From Mytilus edulis (taxonomy: Eukaryota; Mollusca; Bivalvia; Mytilida; Mytilidae), in the NCBI RefSeq assembly GCF_963676685.1, contig NC_092352.1, positions 25,935,117-25,999,116 of the forward strand: a stretch of DNA of 64,000 nt, in the 5' to 3' direction. How positions within the stretch are numbered: the first letter of the stretch is position 1; each line of letters begins with the position of its first letter. The position numbers and the translations under genes are program-made. Under the pieces are notes generated by a model, which was not told the DNA's origin, did not search any database, and saw only the letters and a program-made list of their open reading frames with translations. Of the stretch, positions 11,101 to 23,100 are shown one piece after another.

Positions 11101-14100
11101 TAAGAGATGGAATCCTAATGTGATCAAGAGTAAAATTATTTTCACGATTGACACGGAAGATTTTTTGTAAAATCAATTTGACAATAGAAATGATAATTCA
11201 ATAGTATTAACATTATTATTTTCATGAATTACCGGAGACAACTTTTGAAATATTAGGATAATATATAACTTTAAACTACTATCAGCAAACCTTTAACTTC
11301 AAGCATCAAATTTGGTGTTGTACGTTTTTATATTTCATAAGCTTTCAAACCTTTGAATATAAACATTCGAAATAGAGTTTCACAATTAAAACAGCATGTG
11401 TATCAATGCGTCTATATTTTTTCAAACTAAATTAAAATAACAAGGATTCAGAGATTGTGCGCACAGTTCCATAGACAAATATAGACACTAATTTTCGAGT
11501 GATAGCAAAATATGTGTGACTGACCTCTATAAGTGTTATGACTGGAACAAATATCGGCGGTGGACAGCAATTATATCTATCTGCATAATACTGTCTTTCA
11601 ACGTCATCTGTCAAAAAATTTCGGGCTACTGCACGCACCATCACTTGAAAAAAAGTAGTTCTATCTTTCCTACTTAGACATGCTAGTGTTTCTTTACTCT
11701 GACCATCAACGGCTAGTCTAAAACTTGGTGTTCTTTTATTACTCATCTATTGAAATAGAACAATATTCAGTGATTCATGTAGGTCTTACTCATATTTACG
11801 ATTGTCATATATTTTAAGTTTTTCTTAGAGAAGGTGGCCAAAAAACAGTGAAACGATGCCTAACCTTTATAAATAGTTATCAAAGGTACCTTTTAGTATT
11901 ATTTATTTTATTTATCATTAAAAACAATAGTTTCAGAATTGTTTACATTTCAAATTATTTCCTTAGTCATATGCATTGATATATACTTTTTTAATCGAAG
12001 GGGCGTTGTTAGTTAATTGTATCAATGTAAATTGTTAATATTTACAGAGTATATCGTCAAATATGGTAAAATCGAAAAACTAATCGATATCGCATATTAC
12101 AATTAGTAGTCAGAAGTTATTTAGATCAGGGTCATCGGCAATTCTAAAATCAATTTCATTTGTTTTCTTAATTACAAAATTATCTGTATAAATGAAACTA
12201 AAAGAAAATCTTATAGTATTTAAAGCATATTGGAATTGAAAAGGAGAGCTTCGGAAAAGTTTGTTTAAGAAAATAATTCATCGTCGTGTTGTTAATATAT
12301 GACAATTAGGATGTAGAAACACGACTGTTCACACATTTCAGCATATAGAAAAGATAAAAATTTGTTTCGAATTGTAATAGATAATAAAAGACAATTTATA
12401 CAAGTGAAATACAAGATTTATACCGTCTTTTCAAAAAAAACCACTTTGATTTTTGAGCTACCAAGCATTTTTTTAATATAATTGTCAATTTTTCAACAAT
12501 GTATGTTTTTGGATTTTTCTTATCCCAGGCATAGATTACCTTAGCCGTATTTGGCAAAACTTTTTGGAATTTTAGATTTTCAATGCTCTTCAACTTTGTA
12601 CTTGTTTGGCTTTATAAATATTTTGATATGAGCGTCACTGATGAGTCTTATGTAGACGAAACGCGCGTCTGGCGTACTAAATTATAATCCTGGTACCTTT
12701 CATAACTATTTGACAGATTATACCATCGATAGAAGAATAGTATTTTACTATTGACGATATATTCATGCTGGTAAACGATTTCATATTACTGTTGTTGTTC
12801 ATTTCAACTAATTCAAATAAATATCGTCTTTTTAAAAATAACATATCATTTTAATAGCAATACTGATAAAAACCACTATATTGCAAATGTATTGCTATAG
12901 TGTGGTGTTATTGTACGTTGCATATGTCATATAAAGAACCACTATTTGTTTCTTGAACTCAGAAGTTTTGAAACATTTGTTCAATCGAATATTCTAGTAA
13001 TTAAAATGAAGCGTTTAAAACTGCAAATTATACTATCATACCGACATTTTCATCTTTAATTTCTTTTAATAAAAATATATAGAAAATTCACATGAGCGAA
13101 CACCATAAAACCCAAACGACACATATTCCAAGAATGCATATCATAATTGATGTTTATTGATTTAGCAGAACAACAGTTCTATACATAACAAGGAATTACA
13201 GATATGAATCTATAATTATGTTAACTTTTAGAGACGCTAGTCGAATAAGCCTTCAGTGGGAATGACCAAAAAAATCAAAGCTTGACACGTTTAATTGTAA
13301 ACATTCTGTGATTATTTTCACGAGAGAAATCTCAATATTACCGACTTTTGACTCCGGAGTTAATATGTTTTTGACAGATTACCTTCTCCGTTTTTGGAAA
13401 TCCTGATACTCGGTCAAGTAAGAGCAACGAAAAGAAGTAAAATCAAGCTTACCATAGATACAAGTCAAAGGGGTGGGAGAGGGGTTGTACTGTGTTATAT
13501 TTCTATACACGACAAAATTTTCGGAAATCGTTAAATTTTCCTTCAAAATTGTTGTTAAATGTTGAAGGATCTTAATAAACCATGAGTTATGTTTTTCTAT
13601 ACGTTTAATCGTCGTGATAGCTAAAGCATATAATATAACGTCACACAGTTTAGCGTTATGGTAACAACGTTACCATAGCGTAATGTTTGTACTTCGCGTA
13701 TTTTCCGACATTCTGGGGGCCGACAAAAGTAAAATATGTAATGAAATTTAAAAAAATGTAAATTCACAATATAGATAAATTAATTTAAAATTAATGTCCA
13801 TCTGAAATAAAATAATCAAATTCCTTAACCTTGACTGAACACAATTACAGTTTATCTTTTAGTCCATTCGTGGATGTTTCTTCTAGCACACACGGTAACT
13901 TCACTCAGCGGTAATTTTCTTAAGCCTTATAAGTTCCTGTCCTGTATCTATGTGGCTTGTTGACTCCAACAGTTGAGGGTGTGTTTGTTCAGGCGGTCTA
14001 GGTAGCAAGTTACTTCCTTAGAGAGTTTCCTCAAATTGGATGATGTACGATCTACTTTGTACGAGCCATTGCGATGGGTTTTCTGGTCTTCTTTTGGCAA

Positions 14101-17100
14101 CGGTCATACCTGAAGGAATATCATCTGAATGGTCATGTTTCCAAGGCAACCTTTCTGTGGAATAGCCTTTCTCGTTTTCAATAGCTGTGTTCTTGTCTGT
14201 AATGACGTTTACAAGAACTGTTGACGGCTTTTTGATGTTTCTATTGATCGGTCCTGATAATAGATATCCGATCTTTGACTGAACAGCGGTGTGTCCGTTT
14301 CCTCTAATTACTTTGTCCTCGATAATGTCCCAATAGTGGTCGGCGCCTATGAGTAAGTCGATTTCAAAACGTTCTGTACTTTGCACAGAATGTGCAAGTT
14401 TAAGTTCTCTTAAGTGTGGCAAGCTCCTTGTAGTCTGGGAAATATTGTTATGAATCGGGACGGCAATTTCCGGTCCAATGAGTGTGTTTATACGCACATT
14501 TTTCCCGTGTCGGTCTGTAATTGTATTGTTGCAGTTTCCAAGTTACGAACTCTCTGAGATAGATCTCCGAACGCAGACAGTTGAATGCTGACTTTCCCCG
14601 TTGTTTTAATTTCTAGTTTATCGGCTAATTTCTGAGTGATAAAAGAACGTTGCGTTCCTTCGTCAAATAAGATGTTACATTCTATTTTTACGTCGTTATA
14701 TATAACTGGTGCAGTTGCTGTTTTTAGAAGAATATCGGGATTTACTTGTGATGCATGCAATACACTAGTTGTGTCTGCTGTTTCAACCACGTTGATAGCT
14801 GTCTGCTGTACTTTCGGCTCCTGCTTCGTACCTGTATTGGCCTCTTTCCCTTTACATATGCTTGTATGATGCATTCCGTTACAATTTTTACACCGTTTTG
14901 TAGACTTACATGCGGCAATCCGGTGTGACCCTAAACAGTTAAAGCATAACTGTTTCTGTTTTACAATTTGATTCCTAGCGTTTGCGTCTGTTACTTCAGA
15001 GCACTCCGTCGGATAGTGCTCACCTGAACAAAAAATACATGTATGCGTATTTACCTTCTTCCGTGTGTCAGTTAATTTACCTTTATTGTGTGATCTTGGT
15101 TGTGTAATTGTGAGAAATGTTGTGGTGTGCAATCTGTCCGGTTCCATGACTCCCTGTCCTGCCTCAAGTATTTCAATCTCTTTAGTTATTGATTTTCGTA
15201 AATTTTGCAATATCAAATTATCTCTCCCGTGTTCTCTTGCAATATATTTTATTATGTCAATCGGTAACTTGTCCAAAACGACAGGTACCAAAAGCGAACC
15301 ATACATCTCTGGTGTTTGACCAAGTGACTGTAATCCACGTACGTATGATTCTAATTTGTCTCCGTAAGACCTCAAACTAAAAGCATCATTTGTTGGTGCG
15401 GGTAAATTCATGAGTGCTTTCATGTAAGCATGTATAAGTTTGCTAGGTTGTCCGAACCCATCTCTGAGAAGGTTGACTGCGGTTTCGTAGTTACAATTAG
15501 TCAAAGCGAATCCCTCTACTGTTTGCGCGGCGCTTCCCTCAAGCTGGGCTTTAAGATAGTTAAACTTTTGGATTGGCGTTAATGTGTCGTTGTAGTGTAT
15601 AGATGACTCGAAACAATCCCAAAATGTCTGCCACTTGAGAATATCTCCATTAAAATAGGGTAAGTCTAACTTTGGAAGCCTATGGTAATTAGTTTTTGAA
15701 GATCTCGGTTCTGACGGGACTTGAAACATGACATTCTCAGACGGACGGTTATGCACTGCAGGGGCGTGAATTGAATACTACTGGTTCATAGAATCTATTG
15801 CACATCTGTTCATATCAACTCTAGCTTCGGGTGTGAAATGATATGCGTCTGGACTAAGTCTGCTCATTGAAGGACCAACAGTATTATGCGAAATTATAGT
15901 ATTTGTTTCAAAGGACTTAATAAATTTCCGAATTTGTCTAATTTTACGATCAAGTTCGTACATATACTCATCTGAGTCGGTAATTTCCTGCTTCAGATTT
16001 TCCTCCGATGTCTGTTCCAAAAGTCTGCTATTCAGGTCAATCAATGTTTTCTGTTTCTGCGTGACGGCATCATCAAGGGTTTTCACTTCGTCAACTTCTG
16101 TGTCTGTTTTTGACTTTAACTCGTCGAATTTCACCAGTAGCTTCGTGACGGCTCCTTTGTGTCCAGCACGAACTGACTTCAGCTTTGAATCCATATATAT
16201 CCTGGTCACGGCACCATTAAATGTTGAAAAATCTTAATAAACCATGAGTTGTGTTTTTCTATACGTTTAATCGTCGTGATAGCTAAAGCATATAATATAA
16301 CGTCACATAGTATAGCGTTATGGTAACAACGTTTCCATAGCGTAATGTTTGTACTTATCGTATTTTCCGACAGGCACTTCGCTGCTTTAAGTAATAATGC
16401 GATTGAATAAAACAAGAAGTTTCGTGCGATGTAGTGGAAAGTGAAACCCAGCGAATTGTTAAATATTGACAAAAGGATTTTGAAAATGAATGTCTTTGCC
16501 TGAGAAGAACTGAAAAAAAAACATTTTCCCTGGGAAGAACTGAACAATAATTAACTGCCTAGAAAGAACCGAAAAATAAATTACTTTGCACCAGACACAA
16601 ATACTCTCATATATTAGGACTTCTGATTTTCAACAGATATATAGGTTTTAAAAAATACAAGTTTTTTTAATTTATATACTTCAACTTTAGTGTATTTCTT
16701 AATATATAAAAGCGTTTGCATCTTTCGCAACAAAAAGCCGAGTTCTTGTTCTCAATAGTGCGCTACTTTCTTTTAAAAGAATATGTCTATAATCTGTTCT
16801 TGAAAGTTAAGTTTGAATGACGTTTGCACTTTTTATCTGTATAAGTTGACTTGTAACCTGATTTACCGCAGTCAATTCAAATGGAAACTATATTCCTCGT
16901 ATGTTCATCTTATAGTCAACAGTATAGAAAGTCCGAAGAACTCTTCCTTCATAGTTTCTTTGAGATTCCTCCAGTTTGTGGAGACCAATAAGTGCTGACT
17001 AAGAGGCTGGTGATACCCTCGGGGAACTAAATCTCCACGAGTAGTGGCATCGACACAGTGGTTGTAAATAAATTCATCATAGAAACTAGGATGTAATTTT

Positions 17101-20100
17101 GTATTTACGCAAGACGCACGTTTCGTCTACAAAAGACTCACCAGTGACACTCGAATTCAAAAAAGTTAAAAAGGCCAAATAAAGCACGAAGTAGAAGAGC
17201 ATTGAGGACCAAAATTTGCCAAATACAGCTAAGGCAATCTGTTCTTGAGGTAGAAAAGCATGATGATTCATGTCAAAGTGATGACTACTGGGCAGGTGAT
17301 ACCCTCGGGGAATTTAAACTCCTTCGACCCAGTGGTTGTTAATAAACTCATCATAGATATCAGGATGTAATTTTGTATTTACGCAAGACGCACGTTTCGT
17401 CTACAAAAGACTCACCAGTGACACTCGAATTCAAAAAAGTTAAAAAGGCCAAATAAAGCACGAAGTAGAAGAGCATTGAGGACCAAAATTTGCCAAATAC
17501 AGCTAAGGCAATCTGTTCTTGAGGTAGAAAAGCATGATGATTCATGTCAAAGTGATGACTACTGGGCAGGTGATACCCTCGGGGAATTTAAACTCCTTCG
17601 ACCCAGTGGTTGTTAATAAACTCATCATAGATATCAGGATGTAATTTTGTGTTTACGCCTAACCCGAATAATCCAGTCGTTATATTACGATCACTTCGAT
17701 CACTCCATTAACCTCTGGAGGACAATGACCGTAAGGGGGCGCTGTAATTATTCGAGTTAGTTTACGCCAGACGTAAAATGTTTAAAAGTGCGATCATAGT
17801 TATATGTGACACAGTGGATTATTTTTATTTCACAAAATAAACTTATCAGAGATACTTATGTTTTTCAAATACATGATTTTACTTTTTTTCTTTCGCTTAC
17901 AGAATAATATGCAACTTTTAAAATTCCCATGGAATTTGGAATTAATATTTTCCACAAAAAAGAAGAATCAAGTAGGGTATTGGTCAACGGGAAAGTAGCT
18001 TACCAACTAAAGAATGAAACAATCAACTTACGGCTGTTAATAAATAAATGAATATGCTGGTTTTTTTTTATGTGATATTACATGATTTTTAATTTTTAAA
18101 CCATAAACCATGATAACTGAGATGTTATGATTATTAAATCTCGATTGTTTTGTAAAAAAAAATGCCCATATGTCTTGCAGAAAAAGCACAAATGTCTTTT
18201 TTTGAAAGCGCAAACATCCGTTAAAAAAGGAGAAGAGGTCCATTTAAAAAAATTGCACATGTTTTTCCAAAAAGCGCAAATGTCGTCCACCAAATTAAAA
18301 TTTATAAATTTTATTGGTTCTAATATACAAAAGTGTGTTATATTTCTATTGTATTAAAACACAGTTTCGTATATATACTAGGAAGCGATATTTTTTTCCA
18401 TTCATATCACGTATATTTTTTTTTAATTATTTCAAAAATCCGAACAAAATACATTTATAATACAATGATGCATAAAATAAAGTAATAATACTCATAATAA
18501 TAATTATTATTTTAATAACTTTAATTATTTCTAATTTTTCAATTATTTTTTTGCAGTTATTTTGTGATTTTATTAATGATGGTTATTTTTCTTCAGTAAA
18601 AATATGTTTATCAATTATGATAAAAGTATTTCCTTACCTACTACATGATTCTGTTTGTGAGCTGACCAAAATGAGATTGCAAATCCTAAAACTAATATTT
18701 TATAATAAAGAGATAGAATATTGCTAAATACAAATTAAAAATTAAACTTCAGATATTTTGCACAATGCAAATTAAAGAATTATAAATATTGGATATTATG
18801 CCAGGTGACATCTATAATTTTGGATTTCCCGTCAATAACGGTCCATTTCATGTTTTCAAAGTTACGCAGTAAATTCATGAATACATAATCGTAACGGAAT
18901 TGATTCTTATATTTACCCATCATCTCCGGGGACACGATAAAGCGAAATTACTTTTTCATGATTTTTCTAAGAAAAAAATTAAAAATTAATTTACAATTAT
19001 GTTTTGAATAAAAAAAAGTATTACACCTGTCGAACTAGATGAATTCATTGCTTATTAATGTTGTTTACGTTACATAAGAATGGTCCAACATGCTTTGGGA
19101 ATTTCTCTACAATTATGTTATTCAATGCCATAACAGAACATTGCTCGACTTGCTTTAACAATTACCTTGTCCTTTTGTCAATTTATCCGATGGGAATTGT
19201 GGTCATTAAAATTCAGAAAAAAAATATATATTTACGCTTTATTAAAGTCGTACCCAAGTCTGCGATTAACAGTAATTCTTTACATGCAGTATCTATCAAT
19301 GACAATATATAAGAATATTTGTATTAAGCAAATACCATATACAAAGTATAAATAAATAAAGATTTGTATCACGTTCTATTTAAAGCGTCTCTTAGTATTT
19401 TCTATGTTTTAATATTTTAGACTAATTTATTGACAGAATTAGACAAAGATGAAGAATTTATAGAAATGTTTTCTATTCGAAATTTTTTAATTTCCTTCTC
19501 AAATTAAACAATTGTAAATTCAAACCCATAAATCATTCTTAGATATGATATAAGTATAATAAATGTTCCGTAATATTCACCAAAAAGGACAAAAGACGTT
19601 ATGCATAATATATTGATGTATACTATATGCATCGAGAAATTGGAAATCAGGTCGCTATTATTTATATTTAGTTCGAGGACAACAATTTAATGACCCTGTG
19701 GTTTAAAAACAAAATGGTATGGCTGAATTATTAATTAAAACACTTTTAAAGCAATAAGTATCTATACATACATATACTAGTTATGTTTCAATCCAATAAC
19801 AAAAAAATAAAATGAACAAGTCTGATGAGTATTGCTTGCATAGCGTCTCAGTAATATACATTCATACTCCTTTTTTCAAAAACCAAGCTTTACTTTCTGA
19901 TTTTTAATGGAAACAAATTATTTTTGAAAGAAATTCAGGATCAAACAATTTATAAAAGAAAACAACCCTGATCGACAGACTAATGATTGGTTTCGTAACA
20001 ATCAACCGAATTGATTGATCAATATAAACCCTACACTATCAGGACGTTGAAGAACATGCATTTTCAATAGCTATATGGAAATAAGAGATAATAAAGCATC

Positions 20101-23100
20101 TGAAAAAGGAAAAGCATAATACGACATTCTATTATTCATCAATAAATCGTAATTATCCTACATTATTACCAAATCTACGAGCTCCTGGTAAGTCATACTA
20201 CGTCTCTCAGGTTCCATACACTTCATCTGCAAAACTTCAATTGTGTGAGTGTCCATATCTTTGACAAATAAAGGATTTCTCAACAGCCTGCGAATTTCTT
20301 CAACTCTTATCTCCCCAGATTTTTGACTGCCAGGCTGATAAAATAAAAAACTCGTGTGACATTTTTTTTAAATAGAATAAACAAATTAAAAGGCAAATGG
20401 AAAATCAAGACATTACATATAATCAAAGAGCATTTTGCTCTGAGGGATACGATTGTCATTGTTTTCATTGACACACGTACATGTATAGCTGGATAGTATT
20501 ATTTTCAAAACTAATTCAACTGCACATGTAAAATGTAATTTACGTAATCTGAATAGCCAATCCCGGATACAAGTGTATGAACAATGTACTTATTGTGTTT
20601 TATTTTTGTACTATCAATTCCAATTTTACTTTCCACAGCATTCACTGAGAGAGGAGAGAGAGAGAGGGTATTTTACTTCGTATCTTATCACCTATTAATT
20701 CTATGAGGAACCCCATTTCTAACTCTATAAATATTTAATTTCCTTTGGTTCAGTGGGCATGACTCCTTTCCGTACACACTCCTTTGTAAAATTGCGATCG
20801 TTTTTAATATATTACGACGTTTATCGACATCTAACGAGTTAATTTTCTCGACGTGCACTATCGTATTTCAGGGAAATATAAGTATTTTGATTTTGACGAA
20901 AGTTACTTCCGGAAGGGAGACAATTCGAAACGATAATATGGAAGACTCTTTCGGTTGAAGGGGTGTTGTAGTTACACCTTTACGATGTGGACTACCTTTT
21001 AATTTAAATGATGCTTATGATTTAAAATTATGCAACAATAACCCCCAATAGCAGACAGACATAGAAAGGATCCCACGAGTTTCAAATTAATCAATGGAGT
21101 GGGGAATCCAGAGCAACCATTCAATCTGATACCCCTTGAAGTCAAGAAAACTATACGCATGCGCATAATTAACCAAACAAACCCTAGACTTGTAATTTGG
21201 AGCAAGAACGTATATTAAATGTTAATTAAACGACCTAGATGGTTCTCCATTTCTTTCTGAGAGTACAATACCAAATATCAGTTTCATAACGGTGACATAT
21301 AAGAAAACTCCACTCCAGTTCTTATATGACAGAAATAGATTTATCGGAATTCAGAGAACTCTCGCATTTTATCAAAACTGGGGAACTCCTTAGAGATTCC
21401 CTCTGGCTCTGACGTGTTTTTAAATTTATAAAAACACTAAATATAAATACTGCTTAATTCTGATTTTTCGTGTTGTTAAAAACATGCATATAAGGTAGCA
21501 CAATACAAAGATTTTTTCACTCCCAATCAGACAACTTTAAACTGATGTAATTCATTTCAACCTTCCTTATATTTTATAAATGAGGTACCAAAAGAAAGAA
21601 GAAAGATTAATCTTTCAAATTATGATAAATTATGATAATTTTATTATGACATTATCATAACATAATTCTTGTACAACACAGCTTGACCTCCAAAACCGTG
21701 TCTCAGATTTCCAAAATCATCAATAGAACAAATTTTATACCCAATTGAATTTAGTGGTCTCTTATGAATGGATGTTGCAAACTTCATTGAAGATTTATGA
21801 GAGAATGAAATGCAATAATAAAAATATGAGACACAGTTTTGGAGATCAAACTGTGTTGTGCAAGAATCTATAAAATGTTTTGGAATGTTATGAATAACAA
21901 AGACGCTAAATTCATTCAAGTATGGACATCATAATATGGCAACTTATTACATAACAATTAATTATGTAATAATTATATCATAATGAAATTATCACAATTT
22001 GAAAGATTCATCCTTCTTCTTTCTTTTGGTACCTCATTTATAAAATTTAAAGAAAGATGAGTGGAATTACATCAGTTTAAAGGTGTCTGATTGGGGATGA
22101 AAAATCTTTGTATTGTGCTATCTTAAGTCAAAGGAAATATCAAACATGAAAATTATGAGAAGAAAATTATAGGTAAGTTGTTTAAGTTCAATCCTTTTTT
22201 TTTTTTTTTTACCTTTTAAAGCAAGACAATCATAAGAATCTGAGATGTACTTTAATGTTTAGAATAAAACGGTTGACGTGAGGCCATGGCCCAGAGTCAA
22301 TGGTATAAGTCTACAGATTGCTTGCAAGCAATCGTATCCAAAAAATGAAGAAACTAAGAATGAAATTGTGTCCTCTATCAAATATAATTTTACCGAACTC
22401 TGATTTATCACATTAAAAAAGGACCAATGTTTTGCTATTTTTTAAGTTAAAAAAAGGATGAGACCAAATGAAGAATATTTCAGACACTATAGGTTACTGT
22501 ACGACCTTAAACAATGCGCAAAACCCATATACATCGATCTAGTGAGGTATAAATGCCCGGAATGATAAAATGCAGATGTAATAAAAATTCAAACGAGAAA
22601 ACTGACGGCCTGATTTATGTAAAAAATAATGAACGAAATACAAATTTGAGATACAGAAACACCCGACAACCACTGAATTGCAGGCTTCTGACTTGAAACA
22701 AGTACATACAGAATGTGGCAGTGCTAAACATGTTAGTGGGCGTTCTAACCTCTGTCTGAATTTGACCCATCTGAAACTGACATAATTCCTGCAGTCTAAA
22801 CAATCTACAACTGGCTATACTCGAAGCAAAAACTATCAGAATCTGGCGAACATTTGCTTCAGAAACACTTCAATGTAGAAACAAAAGCATGTTTCTATTT
22901 TTGAAAAAAGTATATTTCAGCTAAAAGAGTAGCTTCTATAATAGTTCTTTGTGTCTCTTATCAAATAAGTTGAAAAATCAAAACAGTGCATTAAAAAAAA
23001 TTAAAATACTAGTAGTCAGTTACACTTACCCACTCAAAGAAATGCCTCCAGTTCTAAAAATGTAAAATAAGTTTGTTTAAAGGACATAAGCAACAGTAAA

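Larger units (their letters stand above)
13560..16372 (-). mobile_element. BEL/Pao LTR retrotransposon, internally deleted
   Basis: Two direct repeats of 151 bp (13560-13710 and 16222-16372) have TG...CA ends and differ at only about ten positions. In element sense (minus strand) a primer-binding-like TGGTGCCGTGACC follows the 5' LTR, then a gag-like frame with three zinc knuckles and the start of an aspartic protease/DUF1758 region. Reverse transcriptase, RNase H and integrase are missing; the whole element is only 2.8 kb. I find no matching target duplication (flanks GTGCC and TTAAA), so rearrangement is possible. It lies in the same orientation as the host rhomboid gene. It is defective. 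Confidence 0.85.
16990..17773 (-). mobile_element. Tandem retrozyme-like array, 274 bp period
   Basis: A unit containing a hammerhead, TGAAGAGCATTGAGG-type body and GGTGATACCCTCGGGGA is present about 2.7 times: positions 17086-17271 and 17360-17545 are identical in translation and displaced by exactly 274. The first unit is partly diverged (extra ACGAGTAGTGGCATCGA), and the third breaks off in the hammerhead. On the RNA-sense (minus) strand the array begins at 17773, four bases upstream of the predicted cleavage site. A 102 bp MITE interrupts the last partial unit. Tandem short units with type I hammerheads fit metazoan retrozymes. The open frames here are not genes. Confidence 0.75.

Noticed and set aside
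14018..16547. CRISPR, bacterial operon or prophage-like content.
   Set aside because: All coding evidence in the window is metazoan with introns or eukaryotic retroelement; no regularly spaced repeats with unique spacers exist.
17086..17545. Two identical 61-residue minus-strand frames.
   Set aside because: They are the tandem hammerhead-repeat units read in translation; the identity is due to DNA duplication, not to paired genes.
18127..18357. Lys-rich open frame of 76 residues.
   Set aside because: Low-complexity A-rich intron DNA; overlapping frames are also open on the opposite strand, and there is no splice or domain support.
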